A model generated the notes under the pieces. That model was not told the origin of the DNA and ran no database searches. It was given only the letters and a program-made list of their open reading frames with translations. The position numbers and the translations under genes were made by a program. Of a stretch of 64,000 nt of DNA, positions 52,459 through 61,315 are shown in pieces; position 1 is the first letter of the stretch; each line of letters starts with the position of its first letter. Origin of the DNA: UBA5543 sp964464965 (lineage in GTDB: Bacteria; Bacteroidota; Bacteroidia; Chitinophagales; Chitinophagaceae); NCBI GenBank assembly GCA_964464965.1, contig CAYXHM010000008.1, forward strand, positions 77,709 to 141,708, read 5' to 3'.

Positions 52459-54726
52459 CTAGAACTTATATGCTGCCGATATCCTGAATGCGAAAGGCGT
52501 ACCGGGGGTAAAGTGAATCTCTGATACAGGAGTCTCCTCATTCCTTAACCTGGTTTCTGTATCAAACTGTGCCTCGTTCCACTTTGTATTCAAGAGGTTT
52601 TGAACCTGAAGGCCAAACTCATAGCGTTTCAATGAGTAGTTAATGGTTGCATCAAATACATTGTAACCTTCAGCTACAACAGAGTTGTATTCATTAGCCG
52701 GCCTGTCACCCATGTAGCGGTACCTCAGGCTACCTGAAAGACCGTTACCCAACCTGGCAGTCAGTCCACCAATGGAAGTATATACCGGGGCAAGTGGTAT
52801 AAAGTCCTCTCTTGCAGGCTCTTCAATTGCCCTGCCATGGGTGTAGTTAAAATCCACATCGGCATACAGCCAACTAAGCAGTTCATATCTTGCAGAGAAA
52901 TCTGCGCCCATTCTTTGTGTCTTTCCGGAAAGTTCTACTACCGCCTCATCGCCTACATACACAAATTCCTGCTGCATATCCAAACGCCACACAGCTACAG
53001 ACAACAGCAGTTTACTATAAGGCTTTACCACCACACCAAAGTCGTAAGAATTGGCAAGCGGCAATACACCGTTACCATTTTGCGCAACTACTACACGCGT
53101 ATCATTACTGTGAAAGCCCGTACCGTAACTGGCATATATCCTGGCATTGTCATTGAAGTTGTAGTAAAGACCTGCCTTTGGGCTAAAGGCTTGTGTATAT
53201 GCCGTGGTTTTTGTACGCGCTTCTGTGGGTACCTTATTATCGTAAGTATGTATAAAGTAGTCGAACCTTGTACCTGCATTTAATACCAATTGTGGGAGTA
53301 AATAAACCGTTTGCCCTACGTAGCCGAACATATTTGTCTCGTTAATATCTCCCAGCGCGCGGTATTCAAGTATTGTACTGCGGTTCAGCGTATGGCTCAG
53401 TTCTATGTCATCTATATTATCATGCCTGAAGCCGGCGCCTACGTTAGTTTTCATTTTCATGCCACCTACGCTGTAGCGGTTTTCATAGTCAGCATTGTAG
53501 CCTGAAACAACACGCTTTTCGTTTTGCCGTATCTGGTCACCATTTACAGAGTCGTTCAGGAAGAATGTAAAGTTGGAATACAATTCAAAGTCGTAATAAT
53601 ATGTATACAGGTTCGTTTTAAAATTACTATGGTTGTTGAGAGCCTGGTTGTATTGTATATTCATATTATACCTGCTGGTCTTACCAAACTCCTTATCAAT
53701 TTCCCCAAATCTGCCTATCAATCCTTGCTCTACAGCGCGTTCAGGTATTTGTCCCGACGCCTCCCAGTTGCTACGGAAAGCTGAAAGTGTAACACTCAAC
53801 AGCTTATCTTCAGTAAGCCTGTTTGTGTATTTACCCATGATGTTAGTGCGGTTAAAGTTCTGCGAAGCGTCAAAGTAACCGCGGTTATAAACATACTCAG
53901 CTGCTACATAAGCCGTCTGTTTATCGTTTGTTTTATCCAGCAGGTTAAGCCCTATTACTGAGCGTGTATGGCCGTAGTTTCCACCTTCCAGTTTTACGAA
54001 ACTATTATCCAAGTAATCTTTTGTTTTGAAGCTTACCCAACCTGCAGTGGCAAGATTGCCTTTATCAATTTGATAAGGGCCTTTGCCGAAATCCATGCGG
54101 TCTGTCATTTCAGGAATAAGGAAATGCAGGTCTGCATAGCCTTGTCCATGTGCGTGAGATACACTGTTCACGGGCATATCATCTACAGATACATTTATAT
54201 CGGTACCGTGGTCTATATCAAACCCTCTCAGGAACATCTGCTCTGCTTTACCTCCACCCTGGTGTTGTGCTATAAACAAGCCCGGCACCATACGCAAAAT
54301 ATCCTGCGATGTATTTACAGGTCTCAGCTTTATATCCAGTGAACTAACGGTATTAAGCGCCTGATCTTTTTTAGCGTTTATTGTAACAGCATTCAAACTA
54401 ATGCTTGAAGGTTGTATTGCGGTTGTTAGCTGTGCAGTTACACCGTCTTCTACTTTCAATATATCTGTAGTTTGTTTAAAGCCTACATGGCTGATAACAA
54501 CTGTAAAAGTACCTTCTGCTACTCCCTTTAAAAAGTAACTTCCAAACACATCAGTCGTAGCGCCTATATTCAGTTCTTTTATATAAATGTTCGCACCTTC
54601 TATTGCCTTATTAGTTGCCGCATCCTTTACAGTGCCTTTTACACTGCCTGTGTGTGCAAATGATACTATTGAAAAGAGCATATAGAGGATAACAAAAACG
54701 GAGATTTTAGTATATACAGATTGCAT
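52459..54726 (-). CDS. TonB-dependent receptor
   Basis: A 755-residue receptor. After the signal peptide (ending SFAHTG) comes a carboxypeptidase-like regulatory domain (about 27-110: GTVKDAATNKAIEGANIYI), a plug (about 120-230: SQDILRMVPGLF, MFLRGFDIDHGTDINVSVDD) and a barrel ending FRISAAYKF. The plug has MPVNSVSHAHGQGYADLHF, a His-rich variant that could bind metal. The family imports scarce ligands across the outer membrane with TonB. It is the last gene of the DUF4331 cluster, 71 bases after the HupE-like gene. Confidence 0.93.
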   Translation of the reverse strand: MQSVYTKISVFVILYMLFSIVSFAHTGSVKGTVKDAATNKAIEGANIYIKELNIGATTDVFGSYFLKGVAEGTFTVVISHVGFKQTTDILKVEDGVTAQLTTAIQPSSISLNAVTINAKKDQALNTVSSLDIKLRPVNTSQDILRMVPGLFIAQHQGGGKAEQMFLRGFDIDHGTDINVSVDDMPVNSVSHAHGQGYADLHFLIPEMTDRMDFGKGPYQIDKGNLATAGWVSFKTKDYLDNSFVKLEGGNYGHTRSVIGLNLLDKTNDKQTAYVAAEYVYNRGYFDASQNFNRTNIMGKYTNRLTEDKLLSVTLSAFRSNWEASGQIPERAVEQGLIGRFGEIDKEFGKTSRYNMNIQYNQALNNHSNFKTNLYTYYYDFELYSNFTFFLNDSVNGDQIRQNEKRVVSGYNADYENRYSVGGMKMKTNVGAGFRHDNIDDIELSHTLNRSTILEYRALGDINETNMFGYVGQTVYLLPQLVLNAGTRFDYFIHTYDNKVPTEARTKTTAYTQAFSPKAGLYYNFNDNARIYASYGTGFHSNDTRVVVAQNGNGVLPLANSYDFGVVVKPYSKLLLSVAVWRLDMQQEFVYVGDEAVVELSGKTQRMGADFSARYELLSWLYADVDFNYTHGRAIEEPAREDFIPLAPVYTSIGGLTARLGNGLSGSLRYRYMGDRPANEYNSVVAEGYNVFDATINYSLKRYEFGLQVQNLLNTKWNEAQFDTETRLRNEETPVSEIHFTPGTPFAFRISAAYKF

Positions 54727-54797
54727 AAGCAGTGCATTTTTATAATTACAATAACATTTACGTAAACTTCTTACAGGCAGTTTTCAGTAGTGTTATT

Positions 54798-55451
54798 TTA
54801 TGCAAAAAATATCCGCTCTACCGTCCAGTAAGAGGCAACAAAGGCTATAGCTACAGCCGAAGGAATTACGATACGTTTCCTGTACCAGCTTTTTTGTGCA
54901 AACATTCTTGCAACCAGCAGGTACATCACCAGTATAACAGTTAACTGCCCAAGCTCTACACCAACGTTAAAACTGATAAGTGCTGCTGCAAATGCGTAAG
55001 GAGGCATACCCAGTTCAGACAAGGCTCCGGCAAAGCCCATACCATGTACAAGGCCAAAGAGAAATACCATGATCATCCTCCAGGGTTTTACCTTGTCAAA
55101 AAAGACATTTTCAAGGGCAAGTAATACTATCGAAAATGCTATTAATGGTTCTATAACATCTCCGGGCGGGTTGATAACTCCATACATAGCTAACCCGAGG
55201 GTTATAGAATGGGCGAGCGTGAACATAGAAGCCTGTAGCACTATCTGTTTAACATTCGTATTAAGGAAGAAGATGCAGAGGATAAACAATATATGGTCTA
55301 GCCCATAAGGTATGATATGATCGAACCCCGTCAGCAGGTATTCCCATATCACCTGCGAATCATCCATCTTATCTAACGTATAGTTGATAGTATGGGCAAA
55401 ACCGGGCAAAACTGCCAACAGCAATACCGATAATATGATGAGCTTTTTCAT
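54798..55451 (-). CDS. HupE/UreJ-like membrane protein
   Basis: A 217-residue protein with a signal peptide (ends LPGFAH) and six or seven helices. The conserved HupE/UreJ marks are present: GFDHIIPYGLDHILFILCIF, SMFTLAHSITLGLAM and LVHGMGFAGALSELGMPP. Proteins of this family are nickel or cobalt transporters near hydrogenase and urease genes; relatives in Bacteroidota have no assigned substrate. No urease or hydrogenase genes are in the window. The gene is 20 bases downstream of the TPR lipoprotein gene. Confidence 0.85.
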   Translation of the reverse strand: MKKLIILSVLLLAVLPGFAHTINYTLDKMDDSQVIWEYLLTGFDHIIPYGLDHILFILCIFFLNTNVKQIVLQASMFTLAHSITLGLAMYGVINPPGDVIEPLIAFSIVLLALENVFFDKVKPWRMIMVFLFGLVHGMGFAGALSELGMPPYAFAAALISFNVGVELGQLTVILVMYLLVARMFAQKSWYRKRIVIPSAVAIAFVASYWTVERIFFA

Positions 55452-55471
55452 AATAAACTATGTTATCCCTA

Positions 55472-56827
55472 TTATTTAGCAGCTATCAGGCTGTGTTTGT
55501 GATAAGGGTTTACCTGTCCTGACATCTGTGAGTATTTGCTGCCCTTATTTTTGTCGTTAGCTTTAGTATATATCAGTCCTGCCTTGTACAGCTTATCGGC
55601 GTTCATGCTATTGGTTGCAAGCATTTTATCAGCATGTATAGTAGCAGTCGCATAGTCGCCATTCTTGTAGTATATCCATGCTAACAACTCATTGGCATCA
55701 ATATTCTGCGGGCGTAGCTCCAGGTCATTTTTGGCAAATGTGATTGCTTTATCGTAATCGCCTGCTTCCAGGTATGCCTGTGCCAATTCCCTGTTTCCAT
55801 TATGCGGCATCAGGTTGTTTTTCTGTTCCTTCTCGCCCTCTTCGAGTAATTTTATAACATCTTTGCGTATCTCATTTGCCTTAGTATCATCACCCTTCTG
55901 TTCATACAGTTCACCCAGTAAGCTTACATAGGCAACCTCACTTACTATCTTAATTGCATTTTCAGTATGTTTTATTGCAGAATCATAGTTTTTCTCTGCC
56001 TGCTCTACCTTCGCCAGGCCGATTTCTGCATTAGGAAAATCAGGACGCAGCGACAGTGTAGTTTCATATAACATCCGGGCTGTATCAAGCATTCCCGTAT
56101 TCAGATAAAGATCTCCTAATGTTACCCTTGCCCACTCACCGCTTTCTGTACCGGCAGCGCCTGCCTGTACAGCCATTTTCATAGCCTGTATAGCGCCGGG
56201 ATAGTCGCCGTATATTTCACGTAAATATGAAGCGCGTGCATAAGATTCCAGCGATGGCTTTAACTCCTGCATTTTGTCAGACATGGCTATCGCCTCTTTA
56301 TAATTACCCAGTTCCACATAGGCATCTACCAGTACACCGCATACATAAGCATTATCAGGGTTAATGCTCCTGGCCTTCTCAGCCAGTTTCTTAGCATCGG
56401 CAAACTGGTGCAACGACATGGCTATAGACGCCTTGTAGGTATACGCTTCAAAATTTTCCGGCTGAATGGCTATTACATTATCCAGCAACTTTACAGATGC
56501 CTGGTGGTAATATGAATTACCTGTTATACGAGCCTCTGACATATATATGGTAGCGAGCTGCAACCTTGATTTAACATCGTTAGGATTATTGATGGCCTTT
56601 TTGCGCAGTTCGCCTGCTTTTTCTTTTGTACGCGGCCATTCCTGCGCCTTTGCCAGCTCACCTTCCCGTTCCAGTAATACGGGAATACCGGATTCATCAT
56701 TCAGTGCAGATTGTTCTTTATTGCTTGCTGCATTACCGCAGGAAACCAGTACAGCAGGCAATGTAAATGCCAGGCAAGCTGAAAACAGAAGAACACGTAA
56801 CCCGGAAGTAGTAGCTGTAGATATCAT
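55472..56827 (-). CDS. TPR lipoprotein
   Basis: A 451-residue protein; lipoprotein signal with lipobox VLVSC near residue 30. After a short linker the protein consists of helical TPR pairs (for example NPDNAYVCGVLVDAYVELGN, YKEAIAMSDKMQEL, FPNAEIGLAKVEQAEKNYDS). Such proteins act as periplasmic scaffolds. It lies between the DUF4331 and HupE-like genes in one transcript. Confidence 0.85.
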   Translation of the reverse strand: MISTATTSGLRVLLFSACLAFTLPAVLVSCGNAASNKEQSALNDESGIPVLLEREGELAKAQEWPRTKEKAGELRKKAINNPNDVKSRLQLATIYMSEARITGNSYYHQASVKLLDNVIAIQPENFEAYTYKASIAMSLHQFADAKKLAEKARSINPDNAYVCGVLVDAYVELGNYKEAIAMSDKMQELKPSLESYARASYLREIYGDYPGAIQAMKMAVQAGAAGTESGEWARVTLGDLYLNTGMLDTARMLYETTLSLRPDFPNAEIGLAKVEQAEKNYDSAIKHTENAIKIVSEVAYVSLLGELYEQKGDDTKANEIRKDVIKLLEEGEKEQKNNLMPHNGNRELAQAYLEAGDYDKAITFAKNDLELRPQNIDANELLAWIYYKNGDYATATIHADKMLATNSMNADKLYKAGLIYTKANDKNKGSKYSQMSGQVNPYHKHSLIAAK

Positions 56828-56934
56828 CTTATAATAGTTTTTGTAAACACATTTACGTAGGAACCGAAGTATTAGTTCAAAAAAAGATGGAGGAATTATA
56901 AAAATCCCTCCATCTCAAAACCACCAGATATTAT

Positions 56935-58974
56935 TTACTTCAGTTTAGTAATTTTCGCACTATTCAGTGCCTGGTCATTTACAGACATCTGGGCGAAATA
57001 GTTGCCCGGAGCCAGGTCCTGGCCATTCATTTGGATAGTATATTCACCTTCTTGTTTCATTCCTTCATTCATCACCCTTACGGTACGGCCATTTATATCC
57101 ATTACGGCCACTTTAACTCTGCCCCGCTGATTCAGCTTGAACTTAAAGCTGACCTGGGAAGAGAATGGATTAGGATATGCTACCATAGCAGCAACCGGAG
57201 AAGAAAGCCCAAGGTCATTAACACTCAGCAACGGGCCTGAATACTCGGCACCATTGAAACCCCTCCATGGAGTTTGCAGGTAAGGGAAACAAGCCCTGAA
57301 TGCAGTATCGTTTTTAGTAACACCAGCATTAAAACCCAATACACTTAACAGGTTTGGCGTAACCGGGCTACCCGTACCGTTATAATCATCATACCAAAGG
57401 CCTATTGCCGCCAATGCTACACCAGATACAGCCTGAAGTTCAATAGTAGTGACATCATCTTCAAGACGGCGGCCATTAGGGAAACCATCCATGTTAGGAA
57501 TAAACTGCAGTGCAGTACCACCATTATATGCAGGATCTGTTAGGCCTAAAGCTGCCGCCTGAACTATACCTAGCGAACTGAATTTAGGATCATTACGTGG
57601 TGTTGCAGGTACAGCCATATTCAAGCGCAGCATATCGCATAATGTTGGCAGGAAGTTGTTGATAAACGGCTTGCCTGCCGCCAATGGGTCTCCATTTTTA
57701 CCTGTTGCTAATTGGTACGGCCTTACGTTTGGCACACCCGTATAGAATATAGGCAGTATATCTACCGCACGTGGGCTTGAGTTGTCAGGCAACAATATGT
57801 TACCGTAACCACCCAGCAAAGGCTCTGCCAATGCGGTACCTAATACAGCAAGACTACCTTTCAGCGGGAATAAACCCGGCTTACCATTGCGGAAGTCGAA
57901 AGAACCCAATGAGTTGGTCTGGATACGCAATGCAGCCAGCCCTGGCACTGCAGCACCAAACTGCGAGTTGTCCATATACAAAGCCAGCTCAGGATTGCTG
58001 AAGTTAGAAACATAAGCACCATCACCGGTATAAGGATTAGTACGGTTCCATGCATCTTTATCACCAACAGGAATCACAGCTTCGTTGGTAAGCGGCATAC
58101 CCAGGCGGGATACCTGTATCCAGTTACCTGATGTTACAGGCTTATCACCTGTAGTGCTCAGCGTTGTCATTTGCGGACGACTCGCAGAAGCCCAAACACC
58201 TATCACATAATCTCCATCAAGAATATTAGCAGCCTGCGCTACTGTTTTACCGGTTTTTTGCAGTGTAGCAACAGGCACTTCTATCACTATAGAGTGACAG
58301 TTCATTTTGGCGAGGCCATCTCGGGCGCCATTTGCTGCTGTACGGAATCCGCCCAGATCAAAAGCACCACCCAGATCTACAAAAAACGGATCGTCCATCG
58401 GGCCGCAGAAGATCTTTTCTCCTGAGGAAGCTGTAGCGACCGCTGCAGTTATTAAAGCATCATAACTGGCAGCACCCAAGCCAACAGTAGCATTCTCTAT
58501 AGACCTGGGGCCAATATTCGGAGGGGGCACAGTTCCACTGTTTACAATAGTTGTAAAGCTTGCACCTCCATTTACACTACGCTCGCATTTGTACACAGTT
58601 TTTATATTCTGCTTTCCCAGGCGGATGTTGAAGAACGTACTTGTATCTTCATTAATACGCGTAAAAGTGAAACGATAGATGATATCGTCACCATTAGTTG
58701 CGGCGTCATTGTCAATATGAATCTCGTAACGGATGTTCTCACCAAAGGTATACCAGTTAGGCCCTCCGGCAGGATGCTCAAACGGGATATAGTTGGCAAT
58801 CAGTACTATCTTTTCAGCATCGCACGGACTTTTGAACGCGTAAAGGTCTGTGTTATCTGCCAACGGATCGTTGGATATTAGCGGTGCTTCCCTGTGAGAC
58901 GAAGCGCTCGCCTGGATATGTGGCAGCAAGCATATCATGGATGCCACAAATATTTTGTTTATAATGTTTTTCAT
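56935..58974 (-). CDS. DUF4331 protein with T9SS sorting domain
   Basis: A 679-residue protein; signal peptide ends IQASAS. The DUF4331 start is SSHREAPLISNDPLADNTDL followed by YAFKSP, and the body has IRYEIHIDNDAATNGDDIIYR, RLGMPLTNEAVIPVGDKDAW and LEDDVTTIELQAVSG. Unlike its paralog it has about 80 extra residues forming a T9SS type A domain (AYPNPFSSQVSFKFKL to the end). DUF4331 has no known function; the conserved His/Asp-rich start might bind metal. It follows the paralog by 27 bases. Confidence 0.88.
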   Translation of the reverse strand: MKNIINKIFVASMICLLPHIQASASSHREAPLISNDPLADNTDLYAFKSPCDAEKIVLIANYIPFEHPAGGPNWYTFGENIRYEIHIDNDAATNGDDIIYRFTFTRINEDTSTFFNIRLGKQNIKTVYKCERSVNGGASFTTIVNSGTVPPPNIGPRSIENATVGLGAASYDALITAAVATASSGEKIFCGPMDDPFFVDLGGAFDLGGFRTAANGARDGLAKMNCHSIVIEVPVATLQKTGKTVAQAANILDGDYVIGVWASASRPQMTTLSTTGDKPVTSGNWIQVSRLGMPLTNEAVIPVGDKDAWNRTNPYTGDGAYVSNFSNPELALYMDNSQFGAAVPGLAALRIQTNSLGSFDFRNGKPGLFPLKGSLAVLGTALAEPLLGGYGNILLPDNSSPRAVDILPIFYTGVPNVRPYQLATGKNGDPLAAGKPFINNFLPTLCDMLRLNMAVPATPRNDPKFSSLGIVQAAALGLTDPAYNGGTALQFIPNMDGFPNGRRLEDDVTTIELQAVSGVALAAIGLWYDDYNGTGSPVTPNLLSVLGFNAGVTKNDTAFRACFPYLQTPWRGFNGAEYSGPLLSVNDLGLSSPVAAMVAYPNPFSSQVSFKFKLNQRGRVKVAVMDINGRTVRVMNEGMKQEGEYTIQMNGQDLAPGNYFAQMSVNDQALNSAKITKLK

Positions 58975-59001
58975 AAAGTATCTTATTTTATAGATATAGA
59001 A

Positions 59002-60759
59002 TTAGAATCTCTCCTTCAATGTATAATCATAACCACTCCATGGGTTTTGCACATAAGGGAATGATGCTTTAAATGTGGTATCATTCTTAGTAACACCGGC
59101 AGAGAAACCCAGTACACCTTGCAATGCCGGCGTTACAGGGCTTGCTGTACCACCCGGATAATCATCATACCAAAGGCCTATTGCAGCTAATGCTACACCA
59201 GATACAGCCTGTAGCTCTATTGTAGTCACATCATCTTCAAGACGGCGGCCGTTCGGGAAACCATCCATATTGGGTATGAACTGCATATTGGCGTTAGCAT
59301 TATATACGGGATCTGTAAGGCCTAATACCGCTGCTGCAACAATACCCAGTGAGCTGAACTTAGGATCGTTCCTTGGAGTGACGGGTACTGCCATATTCAG
59401 GCGTAACATATCTCCCAGTGTAGGCAGAAAGTTATTAATGAAAGGCTTGCCCGCTGCAAGGGGATTGCCATTTTTTCCTGTAGCCAGTTGGTATGGAATA
59501 AGGTTTGGAACCCCGGTGTAAAATATAGGCAGAATGTCTACTGCGCGGGGACTGACACTATCGGGTAATAATATAGTACCGAAAACTGCGTCATCAAGAG
59601 CAGTGCCAGCCAATGCGGGATTACCCTTCAATGGATACAGGCCAGCTTTACCATTACGGAAATCATACGTACCCAAGGCTTTTGTCTGCACACGCAATGC
59701 ATTAAGCGATGGAACCGCACCGCCAAATTTAGACATGTCCATATATAATGCCAACTCAGGGTTAGTAAAGAACGACGCATAGGCAAGATCGTTACCACCA
59801 TAAGGCGTGGTAGCATTCCACTTGTCTTTACTACCTATGGGTATTACCGCTTCGTTAGTAAGTGGCATACCCAACCTAGACACCTGTATCCAGTTACCTG
59901 AATAGTTATCTGTACCACTGCTGTTCAGTGTTTTTATCTGCTGGCGGCTGGCTGAAGCCCATACACCTATTACAAAATCACCATCAAGGATGTTAGCAGC
60001 GGCAGTTACACTTTTACCTGCTTTCTGCAACATACTTATCGGTACTTTTATGGCTATGCTATGGCAGTTAAAACGTGCCAAGCCATCTTTTGGAGCGTTA
60101 ACGGTATTGCCATCAGGGCGGAAATTACCTGCGTCAAATGCGCCTGCTAAATCCACAAAAAACGGATCATCAGCAGGGCCGCAAAACAATTTCTCTCCTG
60201 TGCTTGCTGTGTGTATAGCACTATTGACCAACGCAGTATAATCTGTAGCACCCAGTCCTACAGGGTTACCCTGTATAGAGCGCGGACCTATATTAGGCGG
60301 TGGTACTATACCGGCAGCATGAATAGCCACAAACGGGCCGCCACCAATACTCTTCTCGCATATATATGTAGTCTTCAGGTTTTGCTTACCAAGGCGGATG
60401 TTAAAAAAGGTTGTCCCATCCTCATTCACCTGGCTGAATGTAAACCTGTAGGTTATATCATCCCCGGGAGTTGAGGCATCATTTTTAATATGTATTTCAT
60501 AACGTATATCCGGGGAAAAAGTATACCAGTTAGGCCCACCTTCCGGTAGTTCAAAAGGAATATAGTTTGCAATAATGGTAATGGTATTTGTATCATCAGG
60601 ACTCCTGAATGCATACAAATCTGTATTGTCTGCCAATGGGTCGTTGGATATTAACGGTGCCTCGCGGTGGCTGGATCCGTAGCTGTGTAACGCTGCGGAC
60701 ATACCGACGAAAAGACCGAAAACCCGTAACCCTTTTAAAAATAAGGAACGTTTTCTCAT
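59002..60759 (-). CDS. DUF4331 protein without sorting domain
   Basis: A 585-residue paralog of the next gene, first of the cluster. Signal peptide ends ALHSYG; then SSHREAPLISNDPLADNTDL and YAFRSP. Body residues agree with the paralog over most of the length (RLGMPLTNEAVIPIGSKDKW, NFLPTLGDMLRLNMAVPVTP). It stops after PWSGYDYTLKERF, where the paralog goes on to a T9SS domain. It therefore stays in the periplasm or leaves by another route. A tandem duplication followed by loss or gain of the sorting domain is likely. Confidence 0.88.
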   Translation of the reverse strand: MRKRSLFLKGLRVFGLFVGMSAALHSYGSSHREAPLISNDPLADNTDLYAFRSPDDTNTITIIANYIPFELPEGGPNWYTFSPDIRYEIHIKNDASTPGDDITYRFTFSQVNEDGTTFFNIRLGKQNLKTTYICEKSIGGGPFVAIHAAGIVPPPNIGPRSIQGNPVGLGATDYTALVNSAIHTASTGEKLFCGPADDPFFVDLAGAFDAGNFRPDGNTVNAPKDGLARFNCHSIAIKVPISMLQKAGKSVTAAANILDGDFVIGVWASASRQQIKTLNSSGTDNYSGNWIQVSRLGMPLTNEAVIPIGSKDKWNATTPYGGNDLAYASFFTNPELALYMDMSKFGGAVPSLNALRVQTKALGTYDFRNGKAGLYPLKGNPALAGTALDDAVFGTILLPDSVSPRAVDILPIFYTGVPNLIPYQLATGKNGNPLAAGKPFINNFLPTLGDMLRLNMAVPVTPRNDPKFSSLGIVAAAVLGLTDPVYNANANMQFIPNMDGFPNGRRLEDDVTTIELQAVSGVALAAIGLWYDDYPGGTASPVTPALQGVLGFSAGVTKNDTTFKASFPYVQNPWSGYDYTLKERF

Positions 60760-61162
60760 ATAAATACTATTTAAAGAACTGTTAATAATACCTATGTACG
60801 CATTAACAATCTCTTTGGATTTATATGACAGGTCTTATTTCATTTCAGAGGGTCTCTTTGACTTTTTACAGAGAATATAAACCCTGTCAGCACAATAACA
60901 CTGCCATTTTTTACCAATATATAAAAGCCGCAGTAATCCGAAGCAACGCACAGCCTTAGTCTTTATTCTTATAACGATATCCCTCTTTGTAGATTTTTTT
61001 ATTAAGTTAATGCCTCTCGCTAACAGTTTTTAATCCCGCTCAAAACTGTTCGGAAAATGTCTGCTAAGGGGTACTTTGTTTAAATGGATGTACTGATGTT
61101 CATCCGTTTTTTTTGTTTGTGTCTAGCTGTTGCGGTGTAATGCTCACGAATTCCCCAACCCT

Positions 61163-61176
61163 CCTGAAGGGAAACT
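61163..61176 (+). repeat. Short repeat CCTGAAGGGAAACT, copy 1
   Basis: Fourteen identical bases occur in the same orientation at 63033-63046. The two copies flank pruA on both sides, within C-rich intergenic stretches. Confidence 0.5.
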
Positions 61177-61243
61177 AATAACTGAGTTTTCATGTAACAA
61201 CACGAACACATATTATATCATTCTTCGGGGGGAGAGGGGGTAG

Positions 61244-61275
61244 ACAAAAAAAGTCCCCTCACAGGGAGGGGACTT
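61244..61275 (-). terminator. Terminator of pruA
   Basis: On the minus strand AAGTCCCCTC pairs with GAGGGGACTT and a run of T follows, 41 bases past the pruA stop. Confidence 0.9.
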
Positions 61276-61315
61276 AATATCTAACTACTTATACCTAACC
61301 ACTAACAACTAAGAA

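Larger units (their letters stand above)
60760..61315. other. Intergenic region with hairpins and repeat fragments
   Basis: No gene is seen in these 556 bases. Notable parts: AACAGTTTT/AAAACTGTT stem at 61029-61057, a second hairpin GGATG/CATCC followed by eight T at 61086-61114 (plus strand), CCTGAAGGGAAACT at 61163-61176 (also at 63033-63046), a G-rich stretch at 61227-61240, and the pruA terminator. Confidence 0.5.
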
